Assembly (NCBI GenBank): GCA_903863885.1
Contig: CAIPEB010000449.1
Coordinates: 1 to 64,000, forward strand
Direction of reading: 5' to 3'
Source: an uncultured Planctomycetaceae bacterium
GTDB lineage: Bacteria; Planctomycetota; Planctomycetia; Pirellulales; Pirellulaceae
DNA length: 64,000 nucleotides
Positions 34,756-44,235 of the stretch are shown here, one piece after another; position 1 is the first letter of the stretch, and each line of letters begins with the position of its first letter. The position numbers and the translations under genes were made by a program. The notes under the pieces were generated by a model. The model made no database searches. It saw nothing but the letters and a program-made list of their open reading frames with translations, and was not told where the DNA came from.

Positions 34756-36327
34756 ATGAATATTCTCCGCACGACAACCGGGCTGATGTGGATTGTCGTG
34801 ATGGCCAGCGTCGGACTCGCGCTGCTGATCGTGCCGCCGTGGGTTGCCGAGCAGGTTCGCGTGGTTTCGCAGGCGGGGCGAGTCTGGCTCTGGCTCTACC
34901 TGACACTCGTCGGATTGGGGGCCGTGCTGCTGCTGGCTGCAACGGTCGCGGTCGTTTCGCGGCTATACGGCCGTACCCGCCGCAAACGCGAACGGAGGCA
35001 GCAGCGATCGAAGGACCCGAACGAGTTGAGTCGCCGCGAGCAGACGCTCGAACTGAAGGAGAATCTAGCTGCGGCCGAGGACTTGAAGGCCGAATTGCCG
35101 GCGGACGAAATGCTGCGGCGCGAACTCGATCCGCTCGCGGCGAAGATCGTTGCCAAGCAGGAGAGCCGTAGGCTGGAGATCGTGGCTTTCGGGGCGATCT
35201 CCAGCGGCAAGTCTTCGCTGCTGAACTCGCTGGCAGGACGGGATATCTTTGCCACGGACCCGAAGGGCGGCACGACCCTGCAGCGCAACGAGGTCCCCTG
35301 GCCGGGCATGGACCGGGTGATTCTCGTCGATACGCCCGGATTGGGCGAAATCGACGGGGTCCGCCGCTCGGAAGTGTCCGCCGATGCGGCCGAGGACGCG
35401 GATATCGTGCTGGTTGTCGTCGACGGACCGCTGCGGGCCTGGGAGCACGAATTGCTGCGCCGGCTGGGTGACATGCAGAAGCGTCTGGTTGTCTGCGTGA
35501 ACAAAGGCGACTGGTACGACGCGAACTCGCTTGAGCGGCTGCTCGGCCAGCTTCGCGAGCAGGTCAGGCCGTTTGTGGGCGAGCAGGACGTGATCGCGGT
35601 CAGAGCCCGTCCCGTCGAGCGGCCCGTGGTTCGGCAGCTGGCCGATGGCTCACAGATCGAAGAGACGGTGGCAGTGCCCGCCGATATCGCGCCGCTGGCC
35701 GAACGGATGATGCAGATTGTGCGGAAGGACGGCAGCGATCTGCTGCTGGCGAACCTGCTGTTGCAGTCGCGAGGTCTGGTTGAGGAAGCTCGTGCCCGCG
35801 TGCGGATCGCACTCGACCGGCGAGCCTGGGAGCTTGTGGATCGATACATGTGGGGAGCAGGAGGCGCCGCGGCGCTGAGTCCCTTCCCTGTGCTCGATCT
35901 TGTCGCGGGTTGCGCGATCTCGACGAAGATGGTGGTGGATCTGGCCCGCGTCTATCGTCAGGATGTCGATTTGAATGCCGCGACCCGGCTGATTGCGGAA
36001 CTCGGCAAGAACCTCCTGGCAATCCTGGGTGTCAGTGCGGCGGCCCCCGCCGTTACGGCCGCAGTCGCTTCGCTGCTGAAGACCGTTCCCGGCGTCGGCA
36101 CACTGGCCGGAGGCGTTCTGCAGGGTATCGTGCAGGCACTGGTTACGAGGTGGATCGGCGCGGTGTTTATCGAATACTTCAAGAGTGAAATGCAGCAGCC
36201 GGAAGGCGGCTTGGCGTCGCTCGCTCGACGCGAATGGCAACGCTTGACCACCGTGGAACAGTTATATCGGCTGGTTAATGCGGCCCGGTCGCAGTTCGCT
36301 GGCCCGCGCGAGGAGCAGACGGCGTGA
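34756..36327 (+). CDS. membrane-anchored Era/dynamin-like GTPase with DUF697 domain (first of pair)
   Basis: A 523-residue protein from ATG 34756; a GTG at 34717 is an alternative. Two N-terminal hydrophobic segments (about residues 7-28 and 42-65) are followed by a basic, coiled stretch. The GTPase domain (about 135-300) has G1 GAISSGKSS, G3 DTPGLGE and G4 VNKGD. The C-terminal part (about 365-500) is hydrophobic and amphipathic, as in DUF697/YcjF. Such GTPases are related to dynamin-like membrane proteins. The stop overlaps the GTG of a second GTPase, so the pair is co-translated and may hetero-oligomerise. Confidence 0.85.
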   Translation: MNILRTTTGLMWIVVMASVGLALLIVPPWVAEQVRVVSQAGRVWLWLYLTLVGLGAVLLLAATVAVVSRLYGRTRRKRERRQQRSKDPNELSRREQTLELKENLAAAEDLKAELPADEMLRRELDPLAAKIVAKQESRRLEIVAFGAISSGKSSLLNSLAGRDIFATDPKGGTTLQRNEVPWPGMDRVILVDTPGLGEIDGVRRSEVSADAAEDADIVLVVVDGPLRAWEHELLRRLGDMQKRLVVCVNKGDWYDANSLERLLGQLREQVRPFVGEQDVIAVRARPVERPVVRQLADGSQIEETVAVPADIAPLAERMMQIVRKDGSDLLLANLLLQSRGLVEEARARVRIALDRRAWELVDRYMWGAGGAAALSPFPVLDLVAGCAISTKMVVDLARVYRQDVDLNAATRLIAELGKNLLAILGVSAAAPAVTAAVASLLKTVPGVGTLAGGVLQGIVQALVTRWIGAVFIEYFKSEMQQPEGGLASLARREWQRLTTVEQLYRLVNAARSQFAGPREEQTA

Positions 36328-37667
36328 GCGACGAAGAGAGTCTACTCAGGGACGATCACTACCGGCACGCGGTAACTTCGCTCGAGCACACGATCGAGCA
36401 CATGAAACGCTGTCCGCCCGAGGAGCGGCAACGCCTGCGGCGGGAATTCGACAGCATGCAGGGGATGCTTCAAAAGCTGACGAAAGGACGCGTCGAAATC
36501 GCCGTCTTCGGCGAGATCAGCACGGGCAAGTCGGCGCTGATCAACGCGCTGGTCGGGCAGCAGGTCGCCGCCGTCGACGTTCAGGGCGGTTGGACGAAGG
36601 ACGTCTGGCACGTCGCCTGGGAAGCGAACGGCTGGCGGATTCCCGGGCTGGCTCAGTCCGAGATGGTGCTCGTGGACACGCCCGGATTGAATGAGGTCGG
36701 GGGACAGCAGAGAGCCGATATGGCGCATGAGGCCGCGGAACGGTCCGACCTGATCCTGTTCGTCACCGATTCGGACCTCACCGAGACTGAGTACACGGCC
36801 CTGCTGACGCTCGCCGGTTCGCACAAGCCGATGATTCTGGTAGTGAATAAGATCGATCTGTACAGTCGCGCTCAGCGCGAACGGTTGCTGGAGGTCGTGC
36901 GCGACGAGCGATTGGGGAACATCCTGGCTCCCGAGGACGTGGTGCCGACGTCCGCGGATCCGCGTGAAGTCGAGTACATTATTGAATCTGCCGACGGCAC
37001 GACTCGCAGCGAATGGCGCCGGCCGCCTGCGGATGTGGGCCGGCTGAAATCCCGCATCCTCGAAGTGCTCGAAAAGGACGGCTCGGCCCTGCTGGCCCTC
37101 AACGCGGCAATGTACGCGGCCGACCGGTCCGATCGCATCGCGACATTGCGGGTCAGGATGCGGGAGACGAAGGCGAACCAGACGATCTGGAGCTACGCGG
37201 TGCTGAAGGCGGCCGTTGTTTCGTTCAACCTGATTCCCGTGGTCGACGTTCTCGGCGGTGCCGCGGTCGATGCTACCATGGTGGCGACGCTTTCGCATAT
37301 CTACGGTCTGCAGATGTCGTGGACGCACGCCCGCCGCCTGGTTACCTCGATCGTGGCGGCGGCCGGCTGGGTCATGCTGGCGGAGTTCGGCACCCATTTT
37401 GCCTCGATGGCTTTCAAGGCGCTCACATTCGGCTATGGCACGGTGCTGACCGCCATCCCGCAGGGGGCCGCGGCCGGTTACGGCTCCTATATTGTCGGGC
37501 AGGCTGCGAAGTACTATTTCGAGCACGGCTCGTCGTGGGGACCGGAAGGCCCCAAAACGGTCGTCAAACGAATTCTCGACGAGACGGACAAACAGTCGGT
37601 ACTCGAACGACTGAAGGACGAAATCCGCAAGAAATTGACCATGAATCGGCACGTCGAACAGGAATGA
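36324..37667 (+). CDS. Era/dynamin-like GTPase with DUF697 domain (second of pair)
   Basis: A 447-residue protein; its GTG start overlaps the upstream stop (GTGA). Motifs are complete: GEISTGKSALINAL (about 64-77), DTPGLNE, and VNKID. The C-terminal DUF697-like region starts VSFNLIPVVDVLGGAAVDATM (about 292) and carries several amphipathic hydrophobic stretches. Unlike its partner it lacks N-terminal membrane segments, so the partner may recruit it to the membrane. An envelope or membrane-remodelling function is inferred; the molecular role of such bacterial pairs is not settled. Confidence 0.87.
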   Translation: MSDEESLLRDDHYRHAVTSLEHTIEHMKRCPPEERQRLRREFDSMQGMLQKLTKGRVEIAVFGEISTGKSALINALVGQQVAAVDVQGGWTKDVWHVAWEANGWRIPGLAQSEMVLVDTPGLNEVGGQQRADMAHEAAERSDLILFVTDSDLTETEYTALLTLAGSHKPMILVVNKIDLYSRAQRERLLEVVRDERLGNILAPEDVVPTSADPREVEYIIESADGTTRSEWRRPPADVGRLKSRILEVLEKDGSALLALNAAMYAADRSDRIATLRVRMRETKANQTIWSYAVLKAAVVSFNLIPVVDVLGGAAVDATMVATLSHIYGLQMSWTHARRLVTSIVAAAGWVMLAEFGTHFASMAFKALTFGYGTVLTAIPQGAAAGYGSYIVGQAAKYYFEHGSSWGPEGPKTVVKRILDETDKQSVLERLKDEIRKKLTMNRHVEQE

Positions 37668-37768
37668 GCCGACGGCAGCGGGGGTTTTTCGGCGATTTCC
37701 GGACGGAGCGGGAGAGAAAATCGTCGCATTGCGTCTATTTCCTGCGCCGCAAACTGCAAGGAGACGAA

Positions 37769-38362
37769 ATGACGCGTAGCCAAAAGCGATCCGGCCGATC
37801 TTGGAGTTGGGCTGCATGCGCGGTTGCCGTGGCCACGGTGGTCAGCCCGGCCTGTTCGGAAACTCGCGATGACCCGGTGGAACAGATTCAGCGTTACTGC
37901 AATTCGAGCTGGCAGCGGGCGGGTATTGCTCGACAGGATTGGGAGGATTGCACCCAAGAAGCCGTGCTTGCGCTGCTGGCCCGCATCGGTTCATCTCAGC
38001 TGCCGCTGGCCATCGCCGATCCGGAATCCTCGCATCGACGGGAACTCAAGCGATGCGTCTGGAGCACTTCCAAACGCTGGCTTCGAGCCTCGCGCCGTTC
38101 CGTTCGGCAACGACTGCTCGATCTGCCCGAAAAGTGCGAACGGAGGGATGCGTTTCCCTGCACTTGGGATGAGTTGCTCGCGATTGCCCACCGCCGGGTC
38201 AGCAGCCAGCAATACCGTATACTCGCCCTGTCGCGAGACGGATGGGCGATTCCGCAGATTGCCGCGGAGTTGAATCTGTCGCCGATCCAGGTGAGCCGAG
38301 CCAAGCACAAAGCCCTGTGCAGGATTCGCGATCTGGTGTCCGAGGCGATTTCCATGGCCTAG
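37769..38362 (+). CDS. sigma-70-like protein with hydrophobic N-terminal leader
   Basis: A 197-residue protein; ATG 37769 has an ideal AAGGAG site seven nt upstream. Residues about 12-28 are hydrophobic and end SPACS, unlike any normal sigma factor. The rest has a sigma region-2-like part (IQRYCNSSWQRAGIARQDW, then EDCTQEAVLALLARI) and a region-4 helix-turn-helix (GWAIPQIAAELNLSPIQVSRAKHKAL). If translated from this start the protein could be membrane-tethered, or the leader may be removed. It follows the GTPase pair by 101 bp. The family assignment is fair, the leader odd. Confidence 0.65.
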   Translation: MTRSQKRSGRSWSWAACAVAVATVVSPACSETRDDPVEQIQRYCNSSWQRAGIARQDWEDCTQEAVLALLARIGSSQLPLAIADPESSHRRELKRCVWSTSKRWLRASRRSVRQRLLDLPEKCERRDAFPCTWDELLAIAHRRVSSQQYRILALSRDGWAIPQIAAELNLSPIQVSRAKHKALCRIRDLVSEAISMA

Positions 38363-38554
38363 CCGCAGACAGCGGCCATTCGCCCCGAACCTGAGCCGCT
38401 GAGGCCGCCCGCTGCGGTCGCGTTGTCCGGTTCTGTCGCGCCAGTCTTGCGGCGGCGGTCGATTGCGTTAGACTCGGAAACTCGGGCCCGCGATCGGCTG
38501 ACGCAGTCGCTCCGTCGGCGCCTTGGAATCAGGATCATCCCAGGGCGGGCCGCC

Positions 38555-38857
38555 ATGCGAATCTACTCTGTTCAGAAACCACACCTTCCGCCGCTGGAGA
38601 TGTCATCCCGGTTCCGCACGGAAATTGCATACTTCATGACCCCCTCCGGCGAGTCCGGTGCACCCGAACTCGGTCCGGGAGAGTACTGGATCCGGCTCGC
38701 GGATGTCATCCGATGGCTGGACGAAGGCGTCATCTGCGTCGTCTCGCCGCTGGATGCCGAGTCGCAGGCCGAGATCGAACTGACTGAAGAGCAGGAACGC
38801 TGGCTGGAATGGCTCGTCGAAAACGAGATTGAGCATCTGCGCGTGGAAAGTCCCTGA
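38555..38857 (+). CDS. conserved planctomycete-type hypothetical protein
   Basis: A 100-residue acidic protein; I chose ATG 38555 because the residues before it are Arg-rich noise. The sequence opens RIYSVQKPHLPPLEMSSRF and has GEYWIRLADVIRWLDEGVI in the middle and LTEEQERWLEWLVENEIEH at the end. No signal peptide, membrane segment or known catalytic motif is visible. I recognise the general type from planctomycete genomes but know no function. It lies between the sigma-like gene and the OLD-like ATPase. Confidence 0.6.
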   Translation: MRIYSVQKPHLPPLEMSSRFRTEIAYFMTPSGESGAPELGPGEYWIRLADVIRWLDEGVICVVSPLDAESQAEIELTEEQERWLEWLVENEIEHLRVESP

Positions 38858-38997
38858 ATTGCGGGGCGGGCGCGGTGGATCGTGGCGATGTTGTCAGTCC
38901 CCCGTTCCGCGTTCCCCAGGAAGCTCGATAATTGGTTCTGGCTGCCGTCGGCGCTGCGTCGATGGAGAACCGCACACCAACCGCTTGAAGTCCGAAT

Positions 38998-40806
38998 ATG
39001 TCCACTGCGAAACCGACTCGCTCGGAAGACCACTTGCTGATTCGGTCGATCACGCCGGACGGTCAGTCCGCTGTCGAAGTTGGGGGAATCACGGTTTTCG
39101 TCGGCCCGAATAACGTCGGCAAGACCGCTGCGCTGCGCGACTTGGTTCTGCTGGCGGGTAACTACGATGTGACGTCCAAAGAGGGACAGCCCGAAGGGGA
39201 CGTAGTCACCACGGTGATCCGCGACGTCACGTTTGTCGGGAAGATCACCCTCGACCGGCTCCTCCGCGGGCTGGACAGCATGCCCGGAGAAACGTCCGAT
39301 GCGACCATCGTGCAGGGCATCGGCCCCGACCTGCGAACGCCTTTTCGTGCGTCTTTCGGGACCGAAATCAAGAACGTGCTGTATCGGCCGGTAATGACGG
39401 CCCGCTCGGTGCGCACGACCGCGCTGGGGCAGGTCATGCCGCTGCGTGCGGCGTACCTCGATGCCGAGCGAATGGGCGAACTGCTTCACTCGGCCCCGGC
39501 CTGCAGTCCGCTGCAGGCGCCGGAGAGTCTATTGCAGGCTCTCCATTACGCGGCGCCTTCGGTGCATGCGGAACTCGATGCGGCTTTTCGCACGGCCTTT
39601 CCCGATCGCCATGTGCGGCTCGATGCGAGCGAACATGTGAATCTGTACCTGCGCGTGGCCGCGGAGTTCCCGCCGCAAATCGGTGACCCGGTGAAGGACG
39701 CACTGCAGTTGGCTCAGTTTCCGCCTGCCGATCGTGAAGGCGTCGGGCTGCAGACGTACCTGAGCGTCGTGCTCGCCATGCTGCTCTGCCAGGGACGGCT
39801 GATCCTGCTCGATCAGCCGGAGACGGCGCTCTATCCCGAGCAGGCTCGGCGCCTCGGACGCTGGATTGGACAGAATTCGCCGCGACTGGGCTGCCAGGTG
39901 TTCATCGCGACACAAAGCCCCGCGTTGCTGCAGGGATTGCTCGAAGGCTCCGCGGACATTTCCGTTTTTCAGCTTTCGCGAACCGGCAACCTGACGCGAT
40001 GGCAGGCCGTGCCGGCAGACGTCGCGGGGGCGCTGGCCCGTTTTCCGATTTTCTCCGCCCAGCAGGCGATCGAACTGCTGTTCAGCGACGGAGCCGTGCT
40101 CCTGCCCGGAGCGGACGCTCGCCTCGTTTACGAAACGGCTGCCCAGCGGTTTGTCGGTTCGGGCAACTTGCGGTTCCTGCAGACGTACGGCGCAAGGAAC
40201 CTGGCGGTACTGGCCCGCACGCTGCGGAAGGCCGAGTTGCCGATCGCCGTCGTCGCGGAACTCGATGTGCTGCAGTCGGAAGCCGGCTTCAGCGAACTGG
40301 TGAAAGCCGTAACCGGGAATCCCCCGCCCGCGCCGTGGCTGGCCACGCGCGAACGACTGGCCAAGCACGTCGATGGCTTGCTCGGCTCGCGTCAACTCGC
40401 GGCCGCGGCGCATGAGGTCGAGAGTTTTCTGGACCAGATGAAGAAGGGGGACGCGGAGGCCGCGCAGGTCGCCGCATCGGACCGCGAGGATCCCCGGGAA
40501 AAATGGGCCCGGTTGCAGCGGGACCAGATGGCCAGCGTGCCGCCCGACCTGCGAGTCTGGGTCGAAGAACTGCTGGATGAACTGAAACACGCCGGCCTTT
40601 TTTTGTCCCCCCGCGGCGGCTTCGAAGGTTGGCTGATCGGCGGCCAGCCGACCGCGGATCCGGAAATCAATCTGGCCAGGGCCGTGCAGGCATTGAGCCG
40701 GGGAGAATGCCCGGCTGAACTGCGGGCGTTCCTCAACGAGATCGTCTCGTACCTCCGCCTGCAGTCGGCTCCGACCAGGCCGGCACGGCTCAATGTGCGG
40801 TCCTGA
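38998..40806 (+). CDS. OLD-like ATPase with degraded TOPRIM region
   Basis: A 602-residue protein of the OLD/AAA_15 ABC-ATPase group. The Walker A GPNNVGKT is at residues 36-43, a signature-like GVGLQTYLS near 250, and Walker B RLILLDQPETALYP near 267-280, followed by FIATQSPALLQ. After about residue 360 the layout matches the TOPRIM half of OLD nucleases (GAVLLPGADARLVYE, AVVAELDVLQ), but the usual VEG glutamate is LPG and the DxD motif is reduced. It is therefore probably not an active nuclease by the standard mechanism. OLD proteins act in phage defence or DNA repair. No partner gene such as gajB or ariB is adjacent. Confidence 0.72.
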   Translation: MSTAKPTRSEDHLLIRSITPDGQSAVEVGGITVFVGPNNVGKTAALRDLVLLAGNYDVTSKEGQPEGDVVTTVIRDVTFVGKITLDRLLRGLDSMPGETSDATIVQGIGPDLRTPFRASFGTEIKNVLYRPVMTARSVRTTALGQVMPLRAAYLDAERMGELLHSAPACSPLQAPESLLQALHYAAPSVHAELDAAFRTAFPDRHVRLDASEHVNLYLRVAAEFPPQIGDPVKDALQLAQFPPADREGVGLQTYLSVVLAMLLCQGRLILLDQPETALYPEQARRLGRWIGQNSPRLGCQVFIATQSPALLQGLLEGSADISVFQLSRTGNLTRWQAVPADVAGALARFPIFSAQQAIELLFSDGAVLLPGADARLVYETAAQRFVGSGNLRFLQTYGARNLAVLARTLRKAELPIAVVAELDVLQSEAGFSELVKAVTGNPPPAPWLATRERLAKHVDGLLGSRQLAAAAHEVESFLDQMKKGDAEAAQVAASDREDPREKWARLQRDQMASVPPDLRVWVEELLDELKHAGLFLSPRGGFEGWLIGGQPTADPEINLARAVQALSRGECPAELRAFLNEIVSYLRLQSAPTRPARLNVRS

Positions 40807-40941
40807 TTGTCCCGAGTCGTCTGACGGCCGCGGCTTTGCCGGCCCGGCCCATCGGCAGTCGGGCGTCCGTTTTCGGGTATCGGCAATATGGCATTCGGCA
40901 AATCGCATCGCGGAACAGCGACTCATTTTCGGAGGCGGAAC

Positions 40942-41994
40942 TTGCAGCGAGATATCGCAAACGACCCAAGCGAAACGGGCACGCTCTGGAACGGATTGGC
41001 ATCCCGGGTGCTCGCCGGGCACGAACTCACGGAGGCCGAAGGTCGGTCGATTCTGGATTCGTCCGACGACGAATTACTGGACGTGCTGGCCGCCGCTTAC
41101 CGCATCCGCCGGCATTATTTCGGCAATACGGTGCACCTCCATTTCCTGATCAGCGCCAAGAGCGGCCTCTGCCCCGAAGACTGCGGTTATTGTTCGCAAT
41201 CGCGCGTCTCCAGCGCGGAGATTCCGCGGTACAACCTGCTCAACCGGGAGCAACTGATGGACGGTGCAAGGATCGCCGCCGAGCGGGGTTCGCGCACGTA
41301 CTGCATCGTCATCTCGGCCCGCGGGCCGAGCGAACGCGAATTGCGCGAAGTCGAGAAGATCATCCCCGAAATCAAAAGCAAATATCCCGTCCGGATCTGC
41401 ACGAGCCTCGGGTTGCTCTCCCGCGAACAGGCCGATCGCCTGAAGGCCTGCGGCGTCGATCGAGTGAACCACAACGTCAACACGAGCGAGCAGTACTACG
41501 CCGAGATCTGTACGACGCACGGCTACCAGGATCGCATCACCACGCTGCGCGCCGTTCGCGAAGCCGGCCTCGAAATTTGTTCGGGTGGAATCATCGGCAT
41601 GGGCGAGCGGTCGATCGACGTCGTACGCATGGCGATCGAACTGCGGGCTCTGCGAGTCCAGTCGATACCTTTGAATTTCTTTCACGCGATTCCCGGAACG
41701 CCGCTGGCCGAGTCGCCGAGGCTCGATGCCCGCTACTGCCTCAAGGCGCTGGCCCTGTTCCGGTTCGCGAATCCCGCCTGTGAACTCCGCATGGCTGCGG
41801 GACGCGAATTGCATCTGGGCAGCATGCAATGCCTGGGACTCTACGCCGCCAACTCGCTGTTCGTCGGAGACTATCTCACCACGAAAGGCCAGCCGCCCGA
41901 AGCGGACTATCGGATGATCGAGGAAATGGGCTTCGAGATCACGAAGAACTCGCTGCCCGGGGCGGCCGTTGAAGTCATTTCGGGCCGGGATTGA
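40942..41994 (+). CDS. bioB: biotin synthase BioB
   Basis: A 350-residue radical-SAM enzyme that inserts sulfur into dethiobiotin. The [4Fe-4S] motif CPEDCGYCSQS is present, as are VRICTSLGLL, VNHNVNTSEQYY and the second-cluster region NFFHAIPGTPL. I favour the TTG at 40942, which has GGAGGCGGAAC directly upstream; an ATG at 40888 is possible but lacks such a site. No other bio genes are in the window. The 3' end overlaps the convergent NHL-like gene by 20 bp. Confidence 0.95.
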   Translation: MQRDIANDPSETGTLWNGLASRVLAGHELTEAEGRSILDSSDDELLDVLAAAYRIRRHYFGNTVHLHFLISAKSGLCPEDCGYCSQSRVSSAEIPRYNLLNREQLMDGARIAAERGSRTYCIVISARGPSERELREVEKIIPEIKSKYPVRICTSLGLLSREQADRLKACGVDRVNHNVNTSEQYYAEICTTHGYQDRITTLRAVREAGLEICSGGIIGMGERSIDVVRMAIELRALRVQSIPLNFFHAIPGTPLAESPRLDARYCLKALALFRFANPACELRMAAGRELHLGSMQCLGLYAANSLFVGDYLTTKGQPPEADYRMIEEMGFEITKNSLPGAAVEVISGRD

Positions 41995-42976
41995 ATTTCC
42001 ACAGCGTGCCCGTGTCGCTGCCGACCGCTGCCGACCCGCCGCCCAGGCTGGTGATGTACAGGATGCCGTCTTTGCCCGCGGCCAATCCCGTGGGACGCTC
42101 GATCGTGGCCACGCGACGCGCCTCCGCGGACTGCTTGCCATCGGCCAGCACGGAAACGATTTGGAAAAGACCGCCCTGATCGGGCTGCTCCCAAGCCAGG
42201 TCCGTTGCGTAGAGTTGGCCGTCCGCGCCGAATGCCAGCCCCGTCACGTCGTAAAGTCCGGGCGTGGTATCGAGCAGCAACTGGCGATTCACCGCGCCGA
42301 AGAAGGCGATGTGCGAATCCCGGCCGCCGCGCAGCTTGCCGATCTGCGAGACGATCACATCTCCCCGCGGACTCGTTGTCAACGCGTAGGGAGAGGCGAC
42401 TCCGGTCGCAGAGGAAGTGGCAAGATACCGCTCGAAAGATATCGCCTGCCCGGCCTGGACCGAGATCCTCGCCATCCAGCCTTTGTCGCCGCTGTCCTGG
42501 CACACGGCGAAGACGGATTTCGCTGTCGAACAAATCCCGGTGAAATTCCCGCCCGATTGAGCCGGATCGCTTGACGTGACCAAATAACGTGTCGCCGCCG
42601 CACTAAGGTCTCGCGCCTTCTCGCCCGCAGCTCCGATCGGCAGAACCAGCAACTCGTCCTGGCCGGCGGGGCGGTCCCCCGTGCCGGCCAGCAACATGCC
42701 ATTGCCCAGAAAACCCAGTCCGAGAGGGCTGACCTGATAAGACGGTTCGTCGCCGAATGTCCCCGGCGTGAAACCGGCGACTGCGGTCTCGACCGCTCCG
42801 CCGACCACGCGCACGATCCGCCCTTTTCCGCTTTCGGAAACAAAGACATCGCCCGTCGCCGGCTGCACGGCAACGCCCATCGGGTGATCCAATTTGCCTG
42901 CCACAACTTCGGGCTGGGCGGCATGCAGATTAGCGCAAGTGTTGGCCAAGAGGACGATTAGCCAGCAGCGGTTCAT
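41975..42976 (-). CDS. secreted beta-propeller protein (NHL/SMP-30-like)
   Basis: A 333-residue protein with a signal peptide (LIVLLANTCANLHAA). The ATG at 42976 gives a normal leader, while upstream codons do not. Repeated strands such as HPMGVAVQPATGDVFVSES, PYALTTSPRGDVIVSQIG and PTGLAAGKDGILYITSLGG are typical of six-bladed NHL or SMP-30/gluconolactonase-like propellers. Catalytic metal ligands were not identified. The function is unknown, probably extracytoplasmic binding. It converges on bioB with overlapping 3' ends. Confidence 0.75.
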   Translation of the reverse strand: MNRCWLIVLLANTCANLHAAQPEVVAGKLDHPMGVAVQPATGDVFVSESGKGRIVRVVGGAVETAVAGFTPGTFGDEPSYQVSPLGLGFLGNGMLLAGTGDRPAGQDELLVLPIGAAGEKARDLSAAATRYLVTSSDPAQSGGNFTGICSTAKSVFAVCQDSGDKGWMARISVQAGQAISFERYLATSSATGVASPYALTTSPRGDVIVSQIGKLRGGRDSHIAFFGAVNRQLLLDTTPGLYDVTGLAFGADGQLYATDLAWEQPDQGGLFQIVSVLADGKQSAEARRVATIERPTGLAAGKDGILYITSLGGGSAAVGSDTGTLWKFNPGPK

Positions 42977-43223
42977 GGCGATACCTCGACGGCGCAAGCG
43001 ATCACTCGGTGCGAGAACATCATATCCGGCCTGACCTATCGCGCGCAGTCCGCGCCGGTCACCAGGGCCCAATCCCCACTTTTTTGATGAACCGGCCTCG
43101 CACAACCGGTCGATTATTTACTATGATTAGTATCAAGGTGATCATTGCCGCTGTCGATACGGCATTCCGAGGGGTTCGGTGCGATGCCGGGAACGTTCAG
43201 GGCCTTCATGGGGAATTACGCAA

Positions 43224-44195
43224 ATGGTCGTTGCAAAAGACAATTCGTTGAGCATCGGTCGGACGCCGCTGGTACAGTTGAACCGCATCACGGTCGGCTC
43301 GAAGGCCACCGTGCTCGCCAAGATCGAGGGACGAAACCCGGCGTACTCGGTGAAGTGCCGGATCGGCGCGGGGATGGTCTGGCAGGCCGAGCAGGACGGT
43401 TTGTTGAAGCCGGGCGGGCACATCATCGAACCGACGAGCGGCAACACGGGCATCGCTTTGGCGTTTGTTGCGGCGGCACGGGGTTATCGGTTGACGGTAA
43501 CGATGCCTGAGTCGATGAGTCTGGAGCGGCGCAGGGTATTGTCGCTTCTCGGGGCGAAAATCGTCCTGACTCCGGCGGATCAGGGGATGAAGGGAGCGAT
43601 TGCCAAAGCCGAGGAACTGCTGGCTGCGGATTCGCAGGCATTCATGCCGCAGCAGTTCAAGAACCCGGCGAATCCGGCGATCCACGTTCGCACCACAGGG
43701 CCGGAAATCTGGGAGGATACGGACGGCGCGGTGGACGTTCTGGTGGCGGGAGTCGGTACGGGAGGTACGATTACAGGAGTTTCCAGGTACATCAAGCAGG
43801 AACGCGGAAAGAAGATTCTCAGTGTGGCGGTGGAGCCGGAAGAGAGCCCGGTGATCACGCAGACCCTGGCCGGGCTGCCCATCAAACCGGGGCCGCACAA
43901 GATCCAGGGGATCGGCGCCGGTTTCATACCGGAAACGCTGGATCTGTCGGTTGTGGATTGCGTGGAGCGGGTCAACAGTTCGGCAGCCATCGCCATGGCC
44001 CGGAGATTGGCACGCGAGGAAGGCATTCTCTGCGGCATCAGTTGCGGGGCGGCGGTTGCAGCTGCAGCCCGCCTGGCGGAGCAGCCCGAATTTGCGGGCA
44101 AGGTGATTGTGGTGGTGCTGCCGGACTCGGGCGAACGCTACTTGTCGAGTGCGCTTTGCGAGGGGTTGTTCAACGAAACCGGGTTGGCGACGTGA
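43224..44195 (+). CDS. cysK: cysteine synthase CysK
   Basis: A 323-residue PLP enzyme making cysteine from O-acetylserine and sulfide. The PLP lysine is K44 in [11 protein letters not shown], with [13 protein letters not shown] and [12 protein letters not shown] cofactor loops. The ATG at 43224 has GGGGAA eight nt upstream. It is followed 40 bp later by a cystathionine gamma-synthase-like gene, so the pair links cysteine to methionine synthesis. A TATGAT hexamer at 43122-43127 could be its -10, but no matching -35 is seen. No S-box or other riboswitch is visible. Confidence 0.95.
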   Translation: MVVAKDNSLSIGRTPLVQLNRITVGSKATVLAKIEGRNPAYSVKCRIGAGMVWQAEQDGLLKPGGHIIEPTSGNTGIALAFVAAARGYRLTVTMPESMSLERRRVLSLLGAKIVLTPADQGMKGAIAKAEELLAADSQAFMPQQFKNPANPAIHVRTTGPEIWEDTDGAVDVLVAGVGTGGTITGVSRYIKQERGKKILSVAVEPEESPVITQTLAGLPIKPGPHKIQGIGAGFIPETLDLSVVDCVERVNSSAAIAMARRLAREEGILCGISCGAAVAAAARLAEQPEFAGKVIVVVLPDSGERYLSSALCEGLFNETGLAT

Positions 44196-44235
44196 TGGCT
44201 GTGGCCGCTTGACGGCGGGAGGGAGTGGCTGATAC

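Noticed and set aside
38998-41994. Phage-defence island around the OLD-like gene
   Set aside because: Neighbours are a hypothetical protein and bioB; no partner nuclease, helicase, toxin or integrase is present.
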